Below, piece after piece: positions 11,097 through 24,300 of a stretch of DNA of 64,000 nt. The notes under the pieces were generated by a model. It was not told the origin of the DNA. It searched no databases and worked only from the letters and a program-made list of their open reading frames with translations. Each line of letters starts with the position of its first letter. The first letter of the stretch is position 1. This DNA comes from Sternotherus odoratus (Eukaryota > Chordata > Testudines > Kinosternidae): assembly GCA_032164245.1 (NCBI GenBank), contig JAVMKO010000005.1:41382133-41446132 (forward strand), given 5' to 3'. The position numbers were made by a program, and so were the translations under genes.

Positions 11097-12103
11097 AGTT
11101 AAATGATGTCAAAGCAAAGTTTGAGTGAACCGCTTTGCACCAGGGACTGGGCCAGTGGGTGGAAGCAGATCTCTGCTCTTCTAATGGTCCCACACCTAAC
11201 AAGTTTTGTATTTGTGATTCTCCTTCGTGCACTTATTCCCATCCACAAACTCTTCAGCTTCTAAGATAACAAAGATGAAACCTCCCAGAATGTGCTTCTT
11301 GTTGAAAACACAGCTAAGCCATGCACGATGTGCTTTCTAAAAGGAGGCCCTGGGACGGGGCTTCATTATCTCTGCTGTGTTACAGCACGGTATTGGGGAG
11401 CTTAACACCAAAACACATTTACAGTCTATCTTTCTATGTCGTCAGAGTAAGGCCATCATCATACTATCTGAGCCTCTGACTGCTGTACAGTAGTTTGTTT
11501 TCCACTGTGTAGAGAATGTAGCCTTCTTTCGCTGTCTCCTTCTGAATCATCTGTGAACCAGTGCAGATTTCTGCACATGGATTTGTTATTTATAACTATT
11601 CCCCTGATCCTTTAGACAACTGTGGTCAGCCTATGGGATGGCTATGAATTGTTCACTTCAACTATGTGCTGAGGTGTGTAGTTGGTCAACTAAGACGTAT
11701 GGCATTTTCTGCTCCCTGCTTGGATGAGAAACTTTTTAAATAGGACAGTAGAAAATGGCATATAGTGAACAATGACTAATGAAGAATATACTTTCGGCAC
11801 AACTTTTTTGACAAATAATTGGTGCTAGCAGGTTGGGGTGCTGGTTGATCAGCTGAATACTCAGATACATCTATATGTAGAGCATGTTCGTTATCCCTGT
11901 GTACTAATATAGAGTCGGAGAGCAAAGTCATTGTTATTCATGCATATAACTGCACATTTGTTTTTCTGTTGTTTGACCAACTAAGCTCTGCTTTGATACC
12001 ATCCCAGCATCACACAGTCTGCAGGGCTCAGGCACAGTAGCTTTGCTGTGGTATGTTACAGAAGCTACAGTGCTGAGACCATGACAGTGCTACTGATGCC
12101 ACA
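11097..12103. other. Intronic sequence, nothing recognised
   Basis: AT-rich, with no recognisable exon, repeat family or RNA gene. Confidence 0.45.
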
Positions 12104-12106
12104 TTA

Positions 12107-12356
12107 GGCTGTGTCTACACTAACACTTTCAGCACTAAAACTTTAGTTGTTCAGGGGTGTGAAAAAACACACCCTGAGCAATAAAAGTTTTAGCACTGAA
12201 AAGCGTCAGTATAGACAGCATGGCTCCCGGGCGATAAAGCTACCACCGCTCATTTGGGGTGGGGGTTTTTATCACCAGAGAACTCTCCCCTGGCAATAAA
12301 GCGCGTCTACGCTGTCCACGTCACAGCACTGTAATGTGGGCAGTATAGACATACCC
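12107..12356. mobile_element. Small Harbinger-type MITE
   Basis: GGCTGTGTCTACACTAA at the left is mirrored by GCAGTATAGACATACCC at the right. TTA precedes it (12104-12106) and TTTA follows. Internal palindromic blocks (CACTAAAACTTT / AAAGTTTTAGCACTG) are typical of turtle Harbinger MITEs. There is no coding potential. Confidence 0.7.
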
Positions 12357-12479
12357 TTTAGAGTGTAGCAGTGAGAACCACTGGTATGGTGATGTGAGTG
12401 CCGCACAGAAGCCCTGCATTCCAGACACCATATTCCAGTACATCAGCCTGAATCTGATGGCACTGAGAAACAATGGCAT

Positions 12480-12720
12480 CCTTCCTGGGAAATTGTATTG
12501 TTTTTAGACTGAGAGTTTTTAAATGGTATTAAATAGGAAACCGAAAAGAGCCTGCTACATCACCCTTTCATGTACATCTCAGTTTTAGCTTAATCATCTC
12601 ATGCATGAAAGAACTCCATAATCAGGTTTCCTTTAAAGCAGTCGGCGCTTGCTCAGGTTTAGGTTGTTGCTACTGCTGTTTAGCGTAATGCAAATTAACA
12701 TTCTGGGCAAAGGAAAAAGA
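12480..12720. other. Possible conserved non-coding element
   Basis: This is a repeat-free, AT-rich stretch with a perfect octamer-like ATGCAAAT near 12688 and neighbouring TTAATCATC and CATGCATG words. Nothing in it is coding. Regulatory function in the CACNA2D2 locus is only a suggestion. Confidence 0.3.
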
Positions 12721-12900
12721 GTGGGAAAGGGAAATGCTTGAGTTTTAAAAGCCACTTTGCTCTTCGGGCACTATTCTTCCAGGGGGTTGATTTTACCTGT
12801 GTGTGTATCCTAATTTAAAGCTCTATAAGACTGGCATTTGGCCTTGTGTCTTGACTTGAGTTTGCATGTTTGTTCACATATCCATCTGCCTGTGCATGCC

Positions 12901-13012
12901 TTTGTGGTTGTGTGTGGATCTGAAGGGTGTGTGCGCATGCATACATATGATGTATGTGTAGGGTGTGTATGTGTGTGTATATTTGTAGGCAGGTATGTGT
13001 GTGTTTACATAA
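12901..13012. repeat. TG-rich microsatellite region
   Basis: Interrupted (TG)n and (TGTA)n runs such as GTGTGTATGTGTGTGTATA make up most of this interval. Confidence 0.8.
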
Positions 13013-13444
13013 GAATGAAGCACATGGCAAGGCTGGTCCATGCTACAGGTTTTCCATCGCCTTTATGACAAGCGAGTAGGAATTAAATTAGAAACTGGAA
13101 ACATGCTCTCAGGAAGGAATAATTTCTGTCTCTGATTAATGTTATGCTAGGATAGCAGGAGACTATCCCATACTGTCTGTATATGGAGTCTGATGTGTTT
13201 CAAGGCATTTTCCTCAAGCAGAGCTCATTCTATGCCCACTCTCCTGATCCTAGAGAGCCAAGAGATGAGGGCCTGGTCTTATAGGCTTACCAAGAGTCCA
13301 AGGACACATCCTGTGCTGATGGAAAGCATGTGCAGAGATCTGGTGGTATTTTGTGTGTCTGACATGAAACATACAAAAGTTTTTGGTTCCTCTGTGTTAC
13401 TTTTAATGCACCCAGTCTCTTTCTTCTGGAGTCTCAGGCAGGAT

Positions 13445-13848
13445 AGGTGTGGCTCTGGCAGGATAGGGGTGGGAGTCCCGGGGGTCTGTCAGGGTGGGGG
13501 TGTGGATGGGGTCGGGGCAGTCAGGAAGCAAGGGGGTTGAGTGGGGCAGTTAGGGTTGGGGGGGTCTCAGGAGGGAGAGGTCAGGGAACAGGGGGGTTTA
13601 AGGGAGCAGCTTTGGGGGTGGTTAGGTGTGGGAGGAGTCTCTGGAGGGAGTGGTCAGGGGACAAGAAGTGGGGGGTTGGAATGGATTGGTGGTTTCAGGG
13701 GGGCAATTGGGTTGGGAAGTGGGTGGGGTCAGTTAGGGGGTGGGGCCAGGCAGCTTGAGGAGGCACAGCCTTCCCTACCCAGCCCTTCATACAATTTTGC
13801 AACCCCAGTGTGGCTCCCGGGCCAAAATGTTTGACCACACATTGGTTA
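13445..13848 (-). mobile_element. hAT-like element (GGGCAAAC family), truncated copy
   Basis: Read on the minus strand it matches the right part of the copy at 10290. Shared phrases are GAGGCACAGCCTTCCCTACC, ACAATTTTGCAACCCC and the terminal TTTGACCACA. The other end is lost in G-rich degenerate repeats (GGGGGTCTGTCAGG). Non-coding. Confidence 0.6.
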
Positions 13849-16800
13849 ACCCTATTGCTTGTAGGCCAGGAAAAGAACCTCATTAGTTATGCTCATCACC
13901 TGGCAGATTATTAACTAATTGCCTCATGGCTTGGCTGTATAAGGAGCTGAGGGAGCTCAGCAGTGGGGAGAGACCCATGAGAGGCGCTAGGGCCTTTCTC
14001 TCCCTAGGAAGGGACAGGGAATGAGACAAGGCCAGGAGAGGTGGAAGGTTAGTTCCAAGTGGCACTTGGACTCCGGGCAGGGCAGAGCCTGGCGCGGTCA
14101 GTACCTTGACAAGGGCAAGGAATTGAAGTTGAGCTAGAAGGGATGAAGGATGTTTTGTTTAGGGTTAAGTCCAGGTGGGGCAAGAGACTGTTAGTTTAGA
14201 GCTGAACCTGGGAAGGGGACTGAGTTTTTGTGTGTCTTGGCTGGAAGTCTGAGCCATAGAACACCTAGCAAGAAAGTCTGGAGAAGAGATCAGTTGGTCA
14301 TCGCGACTGAGAAAATGGCCTTAAGAGAAGTGTGAGGCAAAATCCCCAGGCTGTGTCCAGACAGGAGGGGGCACTTAGAGGCAAAGGCATGCATTGATGT
14401 GACCATTAGGAGTTCGCTGTGTGGCGACTCCCAGCACACAAGAAAACACTGAGTCGGTGTCTTTGTCTTCATTTTGTTTGTTATCTCGCTGCTAAAAAGA
14501 AAAAAGAAAAATGGATCATTATCTCATGGTGAAGTCCTAGGGTGGAGACAAGAAGCTGGCTGTGTTTACTGTGAGATAGCTAGGCCCGGTCAAGACTCCC
14601 CTTTGCCCACATTCTAGTTTACTTGACAGTAAAACTGAAGTGCCTTGTCTTCACTGAGCTTTCCCCACAGGACACCTAAGGCGTATTCGTTACCCCGCAG
14701 TAAAAACACACCTTTCTGGTCAGTGAAGACAGGCCCAGTGTTCTCTGGCCTTGGGTTGTTCCATATGGTTTTGGGGGGCTGAGGCAGTGGAGAGCAGCTT
14801 CCTTCCTAAGTCGACCCTACACAGCAGAATCACAATCTGTGTGGAGATCCCGAGTGGAAGGTGTGGAAAGCATTGTGGCGCTCAGCCTCTCCCTTTCTAC
14901 ATGCCCAGAGGAGAAGTGCTGGATGATGACCGGCTCCTGTGTCTATGCCCACACTCATTGGCCAGGACGATCTCCTCTGCCCCATGCCAAGCGCCACAGG
15001 TGTCTGATGCAGGGGCTATTCGTGTTCAGCGTCGACACAGCTAAACGAGGGGCTGATTGAGGGCTGAAGCCGCTGCAGGGGGAAGGTGATTTGCTGCTCA
15101 ACTAAGAGGTCCCCATTGTATTTTTCTCTTTAATTTGAAGGGTTTCCTCAGCATGCTGTCAGGGTTGTGATGCGACAGCTGCACCTGCATTTCCCTGGGA
15201 GGCTCTATGCTAACAATTTGTACATGTAAATAGCACAGAGTGGTATCATCGCAGCAGTGGAGAGATGTCTTCAGCAGGGTGTTCTGGCTGAGGGCTGTGT
15301 TTTTTCTCCGATGTAACTAATCTGTATAGTTGTGACAGCCTGGGGGTCGAGAAGCCAGACGAGGTCAGACATAGGAGAGAGGGGTGCTGTTTAACCCATC
15401 ACTAACAGCTCTGCCAATGCACATTAGTGGTGGTCTGCATCCACCAGCCCTGTTGCTCTGTCATGAGTGCATCTTGCTTCTGACCTGCAGCACGCCGAGC
15501 TAATCCAGTCCTGGGATCCCACACAGCTTTACCAACATGCCTCAATCCTGCCCCTTGCTGTTCCAGTCCTACCACTCTCCCCGTGCCCTTCAGACTTGGT
15601 CTGCTGCATCCCCTGCTATTTCAGTCTTGGGATCTCACCCAGCCTTCTCAGTGCACCTCACTGCTCACTTGGGGTCCTCCCCACCCCATATTGTTTCTGG
15701 ATATCTTGTGATCAAAGCCTTCTAGCTATGTCAAATACCATGGTAACTTGTGAGATGCTTCCAAACAGAGTCTAGGATGGAACTCCCCAAGTTTATTTCC
15801 ATTTGTGACCTTCATCATAGCTTGAACCCAACCCTCCCAAAAGATGCAAAGCCAATAGTCTGCACTGCCTCCCCAGTGTGTTTGAGCTCCCCACGGCAAG
15901 GTGACGTAGACCTCTCAGATGTTCTGTAGAAATTAATCCTTTATTTACCTTTTTGTAAACTAGAAAAACATGAGGAAAAACCTACTCTGATTAGTAAAAG
16001 TTTATTAGAGAGCTTTAATGAGGAGGACCTTGTTCTTAGTTAATGGGAGCCTTGTCTCTTGGTGGGTTCATTTTGGGGACATTTTGGGGTTTTTTTATGG
16101 GTTGCTTACAGACACCATGTTTCCCTCCAGCACCGCTGCACTTGTCCTGGATCAAATGGCTAGGGATGGTGTTCTGAAAACAATGGACAGGAAACGTCAT
16201 GTTCAGGAGATGAACTGTCAGTCCATAATGGAGTTGAGTCTGTCAGCCTATAAGCTAGGAGGAACTGACTAGTCCGTGGTGGCAGTCGAAGATGGGACAT
16301 AGATGGCAAAATATTCATGGGTTCAGTGAGGTTTCTTTGGAAGTGAAGAGCTGGATAACAAATGTCTTTGGCTGATGCCATGCGGCCAACTTTTCAGATT
16401 TTATTGAGTCTCTCATGATATCTGCTGCTTTTCTGAAAGCCCCAGCTGCTGGAGTCAGGAGATGATGGGAAAATCTCAGCTTACATTTTTTAAAAAAATT
16501 TCTAGCTCTTGTGGTTGAGAGAGAGTGAAAATGTGACCCCCTAATGTCTCTAAAACCAGAAAGCAAATAACAAGAATCACACATTTAACTTTTGTAAGCA
16601 AGATTTTTAAAGCAATCTCATTATGTGTTTTTGGGACCAACTCTGTTAATATCATTGGTAGCATGGCCCCACTGGCCCAGATTTTGCTCTTCCTTGCTCC
16701 AGTGTAGATTCAGTGTGTTGGTGGTGATACCCTGGATTTACATTATTGTAATGGAGAGCAGAATTGTGTCCTTCATGGCTGCAAAAAGAAGGGAAAATAC

Positions 16801-17281
16801 CAGGGAAGGGCACGGCATTCTGTGTGGTTGTTTGCTGGTAAAAGGACAGCCTAAAAAATAAGTTCACATGAAAACATTAATGAGGCCTCTGTAACAGAGC
16901 TCTTCCTACAAGCCAGAGATGCTTTTCCGGCATCTTTCTTCGGAACGAGCACCCGTCATTTATCTTAGAGCTAGCAAGTGTATAGTCTCATGATAAGGGC
17001 CCACAGGTCCCTGCACTGCTTATTTAAAAATAGGATCATCTGATTCTAATACAAAACAAACAAAGGATGCTCCTTCTGGGTGGGGGAAGCAGTTTTCTCC
17101 GAGCAGCAGCAGCTGCCCCCTTGTGTGAGACCGCTCCTTTTATAGGTGCTTTGGAAAGTGAGGGAGAATTCTGCGGGATTGATTTCTAAGGCTCTAGGAG
17201 CTATGCCCCTGTTAAGATGGTTAGTGGACAGAGTTAAGGTTGTCTTTGGAATATGCAATGTGTCAAACATGGATAAATGTA
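13849..17281. other. Intronic sequence with one doubtful MITE
   Basis: From 14583 to about 14738 there is a segment with GGCCCGGTCAAGAC at one end and AGTGAAGACAGGCCC at the other. It may be an eroded Harbinger-type MITE (confidence about 0.35). The remainder shows no exon or element that I recognise. A TATA-like GTATAAGG near 13936 lies in sequence that might be an old LTR, which I could not delimit. Confidence 0.4.
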
Positions 17282-17563
17282 GGCTGTCTACACTACAGCT
17301 TATGTCGGCATAATTTATGCCACTTATGGGGAGTGAATGAATCACCCCCAAGAGCAACATAAGTTACAGCAACCTAAGCGCCAGTGTGTACAGCGCTATG
17401 TTAGCGGGAGAGCTTCTCCTGCCAACATAGCTACTGTTCCTCGCAAGGGCTGGAATAGTTAAGCTGATGGGTGAGCTCTCTCCTGTCTGCTTAGAACAGC
17501 TACATTAAAGAGCTTACAATGGTGCAGCTGCGCTACTGTAAACTCTCTAGTGTATCCGTACCC
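17282..17563. mobile_element. Harbinger-type MITE
   Basis: The ends GGCTGTCTACACTACAG and CTCTCTAGTGTATCCGTACCC are imperfect inverted repeats, followed by TTA at 17564-17566 and preceded by GTA. The interior has AGCGCCAGTGTG and AGCGCTATG words shared with other Harbinger-type MITEs. No coding sequence. Confidence 0.6.
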
Positions 17564-17566
17564 TTA

Positions 17567-18065
17567 GAGATCATTTGATCTGTCAGGGTGTTTGAATATT
17601 ATCTCTGTTCCTGTAGCTCTTTTCTTGTATGTGCTTCACTGGAGCATGCTTCAAGGAACTTGGGCCCCAATCCTACCATGAGCTCTGTATGGGTGGGCCC
17701 CTGTTGACATTGATGGTGCACCTGCAGGAATCAATCTGGACAGAGCTTCTCTTAGAATTGGAGCCTTATCATTGTCACTTCTGTTGTTGTCTGTCTGGAG
17801 CATCCTAGCCCAAAGGAGTAGCCGTAATGGCAAGTTAGCCAATGTTTGTCTTACTGAATTATTGAGGGAATGTTCCCACAGACCACTTGACCAGGAGAGT
17901 CATGACAAGTGCTGTCCTGTACGAGGATGTGGGCTAATGCTGACCTTTGGAGCTTGGGACGAGGTTTCCTGCGAAGGGACTGTGTGTAACTGGAGCTAAT
18001 ACCATGTTGTAGCCCTTTTGTCCCCCTCCCCTTTGTGGCTAGGTCACAGGTAGAGATTTGTGTCC
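17567..18065. other. Intronic sequence, nothing recognised
   Basis: Unique-looking sequence between two MITEs with no exon or RNA gene apparent. Confidence 0.45.
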
Positions 18066-18073
18066 ATGGCTGC

Positions 18074-18665
18074 CAGGGCCGGCGACAGGAATTTTGGGGC
18101 CCCGTACGGAGATCGTGCGCCCCCCCCGGTCTCGTGCAGCCCCTCCCGCCGCCCGCGGGCCCCCCCCCGGCCATCTCCCGTGGGCCCCCCAGCCGTCTCC
18201 TGCTGCCCGCGGACCCCCCTGGCCATCTCCCGCCGCCCGCGGCCCCCCCCCGGCCGTCTCCCGTGGGCCCCCCGGCCATCTCCCGCCGCCCGCGGGGCCC
18301 CCCGGTCTCCCGCCGCCCGCGGGCCTCCCCCGGCCATTCTCCCGCCGCCTGCGCCCTCCCCCCCCTCCGGCCATCCTGCCGCCCGCGGGGCCCCCCGGTC
18401 TCCTACCTCCCACGGGCCCCAACCCCCGCATACGCTGCAGCCGCGTGGCCGGCTGGGAGAAGCAAAGGGGGGCGGGGGGAGGCTGCTGGGTGCCGGGGGA
18501 GGGGGCTGGTGAGCGCTGCAGCGGCTGCCTGGAGCCGCGCCTTGCTCACAGCCCCGGTGATAAGGGGGTACAGCTGCGTACCGGGCCCCGGACTTCAGGG
18601 GGCCCCCCCTGAAGTCCGGGGCCCGGTACAGCTGTACCCGTTGTACCCCCCTGTCGCCGGCCCTG
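18074..18665. mobile_element. hAT MITE with perfect 8 bp target duplication
   Basis: The ends CAGGGCCGGCGACAGG and CCTGTCGCCGGCCCTG are perfect inverted repeats. The element is flanked by ATGGCTGC at 18066-18073 and 18666-18673, the 8 bp duplication of hAT elements. The core (18115-18420) is a C-rich minisatellite built on CCGGCCATCTCCCGCCGCCC. A second palindrome, CCCCGGACTTCAGGG with its complement, sits near 18587-18622. There is no transposase. Open frames here are translations of the minisatellite, not genes. Confidence 0.93.
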
Positions 18666-18744
18666 ATGGCTGCCTCTGAGCTAGAAGATCCAGAGGTCAC
18701 CGGATTGGCCTGGTTTGCTCTCCCCACTGATTGTGGAGCAGTGT

Positions 18745-18766
18745 TGTAGTGTAGTGTAGTGTAACT
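18745..18766. repeat. (GTAGT)n microsatellite
   Basis: Four to five tandem TGTAG units. Confidence 0.8.
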
Positions 18767-20574
18767 CATGTAGTGGAACAGCGTGCCGCTTGATATCTGG
18801 TGGGTGCTTTACAATGCCTTGCCTCTTGTGATGCAGAGGCCATCCCCTGGTTACAGAACCTGGACACTGAGTTCTGTATACTAGGAGAGGGTCACAGGTT
18901 CAATCTCTGCAGATAACCTACTGCACAAGAAATTAACTGGAAGAGAAGGGAGAATGTGCATCCATCGGACAATGGGTGACAGTGCAGAGCAGGTGCTGTA
19001 GGAGGCAAAGCCATCCAACCTTTCCCCATGGAGGAGGAGGGGCTGCCTTGCCTTTCCCTGTCCCACTTGTCCCATGTAGTATGGCTGCCTTTTGGTGAGC
19101 CGTTTCTTTAAGGAATCAGGCTTTTGTGTTCTGCAGTTTGCTTCGTTATAGCTAGCTGTCCCTGAGGAGCAGCTTACCTGCCTCACTTTACTGCTCCTGT
19201 AGCAATGTTGCAATGAAACTGCTAGGACAGGTGCTTTTTTATTATTAAATGGGTAGTGGGAGCAAAGGTGTCATGAAAGCTGTTTGTCTGGAGGGAGAGG
19301 GTTTTTTTAAAATGTCAGGTTGTCTCTTCCCTTCCTTTGTTATCCCTCATGCACATTCCACTGCTATAGGAAAAAGGGTCCTTATTGGGGGCATGCTGGA
19401 GGTTTAGGGACCTAGGGAGGGAAAGGGTGATTGCAGTTCCATCCTCCAGACTGGCTTCCTCCCAGCATTCAGCTCCTGAGTCAGCAACATGTGCCTCCAT
19501 CTAAAATTGGCTTATTGCTCCCCCCTGAGATCAGGGAAGAGTCAAGATCCCTGAGCAGCAGCAGCAAGGGCTGGGAGGCTCATTGTGCTACTGCAGCTCC
19601 TGTGATAATGGTTCTGATCGAGCTGGCTCTGAGGAGCAGCGTGCATGGGGGCCAATGTGCCCCGTCCCAACCAGGCTGCAGCACCGTCTCTCTCTTGCTG
19701 CTTCCTCCTCTCTCCTGCCTTTCCTCCTCTTAGCTCACTTCTCTCTTTGCTGCCTCTATTGCCTTCCCTTTACAGCCTCTTCTCCGGTAACCACTCTCCT
19801 TTTCCCTCCAGCTGCCTCTCCTTTGGGTTGCATTGCCTCCCCCTCTGCAGTGGTGTATGATCTCCTCTGTGTAACATGCTGAAGACAGCGCAAATTGTCC
19901 CAACGCGCTGACAGCAAGGCCGGTGTCATTTTTATCACTGCCTGCTTGATTATCCCTGATGCTGCACAGAAGCTGACATCCTGTTAATGTAATATAGACA
20001 CCACAGTGATTATAATCATAGCATGAAATATAAGCACCAGGCGATGAAATTTAAGAACAGTAGGTACAGCAGAGGAGTGAGAGCGAGATGGGAATCTGGT
20101 TCTTTATGTCTCTGCTTGCAGCACGAGCCGTCGCTAAGCTTGGGGAGGCCTTGTCCAGGTGCCGTGCTCTTTGCTCAGTGTGGAATAGTCAAGTCGGACT
20201 TTTTTAAACTATTGATGTTGCCTGATAACTTTTTTACTAAGCTGCCTGTGAGTGTTGGGCAGACCTGCTCCCTTATTCTGGAGTTCTCAGCTCTCTGCTC
20301 CTGTTGGAGTGTTCACCCTTCTTCTGGGAGCCCTGGCCAGACCAGGAGGCAGGCCACAAAAATCATGAGATAGGCTTGAAAATATTGTGATGTTTTGTAA
20401 GAACAAGAAATGTTGAGTTCTTCTGGATTTAGAACATGTTCAAGCATTTTCTCTGCAAGTAAGTGGGCTAGAATCTTACCTTTTTACAAACAAACAAACA
20501 AACCCAAAGCTGAGATTTTCATATGATTCCAGGAGCTGGGGTTTCCAGAAAACAACCACTTATCACAAGACTCG
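18767..20574. other. Intronic sequence, nothing recognised
   Basis: No supported gene. There is a short (CAAA)n run near 20486-20501 and a CT-rich stretch around 19690-19810. Confidence 0.45.
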
Positions 20575-21391
20575 TGTCATAAACATACAGCTAAGGGTAG
20601 CCTAGAATTCTCTCTTACCTGTAAAGGGTTAAGAAGCTCAGATAACCTGGTTGGCACCTGACCAAAAGAACCAATGGGGAAAGAAGATGCTCTCAAATCT
20701 GGCAGGAGGGACAGCTTTGTTTGTGCTCTGTTTGTGTGGGTGTTCGTTCTTGATATTGAGAGGGACCAGACAGGAACCCATTTCCTCCAACCAATCCTGA
20801 ACCCAGTCTATAATATTGCAGAAAGTGTAAGTAAGCAGGCCAAGGCGTGTTAGATTATCTTTTGTTTTAGCGTGTGGATTTTCCCTTTGCTAGAGGGAGG
20901 TTTATTCCTGGTGTTTTGCAACTTTGACACTAGGGCTAGAGAAGGTTCCTCTGTGTTTTGAATCTTTTGTTACCCTGTAAAGTTATCTTCCATCCTGATT
21001 TTACAGAGGTGATTCTTTTACCTTTTCTTTAAATAAAATTCCTCTTTTTAAGAACCTGATTGATTTTTTTCAATGTCCTAAAGACCCAGGGATTGAGTCT
21101 GTGCTCACTTTGTAACCAATTGGTTAGAGTATTATTCTCAAGCCTTCCCAGAAAAGGGGTGTAGGACTTGGGGGTGGGGGGGATATATTGGGGAAGATAG
21201 GGCTCCAAGTGGTCCTCCCTGAATGTTTGTTTAAATCACTTGGTGGCGGCAGCCATATCAAGGGCAAGGAAGGAATTTGTGCATTGGGGAAGTTTTTAAC
21301 CTAAGCTAGTAGAAATAGGTGTAGGGGGGATCTTTCATGCGGGTCCTCACATCTGTATCCCAGAGTTCAGAGTGGGGAAGGAACCCTGATA
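20575..21391 (+). mobile_element. Probable solo LTR
   Basis: It starts TGTCATAAACATACAGC and appears to end GAACCCTGATA, a decayed form of the TGACA that would mirror TGTCA. A TATA-like TCTATAATATTG lies near 20809 and AATAAA at 21032-21037, the usual order of a forward LTR. There is no adjacent internal region and no coding sequence. Target duplications were not found, so the right boundary is approximate. Confidence 0.6.
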
Positions 21392-24300
21392 GCTTGTAAT
21401 AAAATGGATGCAATTGGCAACTCTGCAGTTATCTATGCCCCATGAATGGCTTGAGCACTGAGCACTGGCAAGTCTTAGACACCAGTGGGAGCTGGGCTGC
21501 TCTCTGGATGAGGCACTAATTGGGCACCATGGGGTGAGGTGGAGGAGAAGGGAGCTGAAAGAGTGTTGGTGCAGTCGTTGTCTTTCTGCAGTGGCCAAGG
21601 CTAGTGATGGTTCTACCCAGGATAGGCCCAGTAAAGAGCATTTCAGGATCCCCTCTGAACACCACTGTCCCACGGAGCAGCACCAGCACTGGGAGAAGCC
21701 TTTTCTTTCATGCCATGTGGCCTTTCATACTATGACAGGTTGCAAGCGAGCCCGTGGTGCTTGGGTCAGGGCCCTCAGCTCCACCCGGTGCTTCAGTATA
21801 GCTAGCTTGAGCTTCCTGGCCCAGTTATTTGCATGGTGGAGACAGATGGCTGGCTGGTGTGGGGATAAGGAGATGATCCTGCTGCTTGGACCTCCTAGGA
21901 GCAGAGAGAGTCCAGGGGAGAAGACGCAGAGCTCCCCAGGAGCTAGCAGCATGAGGTTTCAGATAGGGGAAGAGTGAGAAGCTAGGCTCTTTCTGTTCCC
22001 TCTCACACCTGGAATAATTTGTTGGTCTAGGAGAATTCCCTCCCTTCCACTTATCTAAAATTTATTGGCTTATCCTGGGATTGAGCAGAGCTGTACCAAA
22101 GGCCTTGAGAAGATTTGGGGTCCAGAGGAGGTGCAGTGACTTGGAGGGGGTTGAAGAAGTGACTCTAAGATGGGGGGCAGCCAGTATAGGCAGAGTACAG
22201 GAAGATTTTTCCATGCCATAGTCTGGCTTTCAGGCTCTTATCTCACTGTCAGACTCAAATAAACCAGGTTTGCAACCTGGAACAGTGAGGTGTGGTGGTG
22301 TACTGAAAACTGTGTTAAAATTAGAAACTATCACTTTAATTTGAAACAGGTTTTCTGGTGCTACTAGTAGGCTAGGGCCCTCTTTAGACATGTGATTTGG
22401 GTCTTTCAGACGCAGTCTGACAAGAGCCAGTTTAGAGGAATGAGGGGTGAGTTGTGTGTTTCTGTTTTAGGGAGCAGCTGGTTTGTCTCTTTTTGGTTTG
22501 GGCTCTTGGGTGTTAGGGTTCTGAACATTAAGTCATAAAGTAATATTACGTTGCAACTTTCCAGTGAGAGTATTTGTTTTTAATCTAACATCTTTGTGCG
22601 TATGCTGTAAACATAACAGGTGGGGGGGGGAGGGGAGGGGAGGGGAGGGGAGGGCTGTTGAAGTTCAAACCTGGTTTGATTCATGCAGTGAAGTGAGAAC
22701 CTGGAAAAACTAGTCCCCCTCCCACTCTCTTTCTTTATTTATATACAGTATAATAACTTTAGAGTGCAGTATGCAACAAAGTCCAAGTGTTATGCTCTTT
22801 GGCTGTTTGTCACACACTGGCAGGTGTGAGAGCTGGGATGGAGCAGCCTCCCAGAGAGGCAGAGAAGGGAACTCTAGCAGGTGGAGGTCTGTGACGGCTT
22901 TTACTGGAACTTCTGAGTTCCAGCTCTGAGCTTTACACCAAAAGAAACCCAGTAACGGTGGTGCTTGTGCTGGTGGCACGAGGTGTGTTCGGGCTCAGCC
23001 AGGGGTGAAGAAACAGTTAGTTTTGCTGATAGATGTCCCTCATTACACCAGTGAACCCAGTCAGCTCTCACCACCTCCTGTCCTGGTGCACAAGAGGTTT
23101 TCAGAACCAAGTCAGAGTCTGCAACAAGGACTTCCCCAGAGAGGCAGGGAAGGGTTGCCTTGGGTTGGATTCTCACTATTATTCTTGGGGAGAGTGAGTG
23201 TTCTGACTTGTACACTCTGTTGAACAAATGCATCCCTGATGGGATGGTGTCTCTTCTTTTCCCAGTGTAACTGTTGTCCCCGATGGTGGGGGACCCTGGC
23301 CCTTTTGCAAGACTTTTTGCTGTATTAATAATTTGCCGGGTGTTGCGGGGACGAGAATTGTATTGATAAGGCTGAGTGAAAGGAGCTTGCCCTGTAGATG
23401 CTTCAGAGCTCATTAGGACTTGGCAGAGGGGGGAAATCTGTTTCAAATCTCAGTTTGCCTCTGTTTCTAGCCTGTCTTTATCTTTAGTGCAGACAGCAAA
23501 AATCTGGGAGCTCCCCGACCATCTCTCCCAATACTGCACTAATCTCACACGTGCCTGTGTGGGATAAGGTGATCTGCTGACACAGAGCACTTCACTATAG
23601 TTCTTCAATAGATATTCAGGGCTGTCCGTTCAATGGATTTCTAATGGGGCAGGAAACAAAGCATGGCCTCCAACCTTAGCTCCACAGGCTAAGTCTGTCC
23701 ATTTCTACCAGCTAAGCGAGGTTGGGTGGGCCATCTGGTGGCGGTGAAATCTCCAGGAAGTACCTAGTGCCAAAGGAAACAATTCAGCCTTCTTCCTCTT
23801 GAGTTGTTTACTTAGTCCCCCCAGCTGACTTTATGGGGCACCATGCTGAGATGTCAGAAGCTCAGTTCTGCCACATAGAATGAACACCCCAAAGTGAGGG
23901 GGTTGAGCCTGCTGTCTGTGTTTAAAGTGCATGTTAGGTAACTTCATCTTGCAGACTCAGCTGGATAGTTCATTCTTCACTCCCTGTGCTAATGTATTGT
24001 GTGGTGGTGCCGTGGACTGCTGTGCACTGGAGTGACGTGATCTCCACACCCCATGTCCCTCACTGGCTGTTGTGAGGGTTTATCCCTGTTTGCGAAGAGC
24101 TTTTGGCGAAAGGTGATAGAGAAGGCAGAGCATTACTCAAAAGCTTCCATTGCAGTGAAGTTGTTTTTTCCCCTTCTTGATTCTTCCTCCTAGGTGCCTA
24201 CGCTTCTGGAGCGTGATGTAGGGAACCTCCTTGCATTGCCTGGGAGATGGTCAAGTTGATCCAGTGGGTCTCGTCTACCTCTAACGTCTGTGGTTCTCTA

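Noticed and set aside
10284..11128. Frames of 80-113 codons in a GC-rich block
   Set aside because: They lie within a hAT-like element, overlap in many frames, and have no homologous frame in the other three copies.
13849..14500. Possible LTR with TATA-like GTATAAGG near 13936
   Set aside because: No paired TG/CA ends, polyadenylation signal in the right place or target duplication could be found.
18035..18769. Long Pro/Arg/Gly-rich open frames on both strands
   Set aside because: They are translations of the C-rich minisatellite in the hAT MITE. All frames are open at once, composition follows the repeat, and there are no splice sites or conserved motifs.
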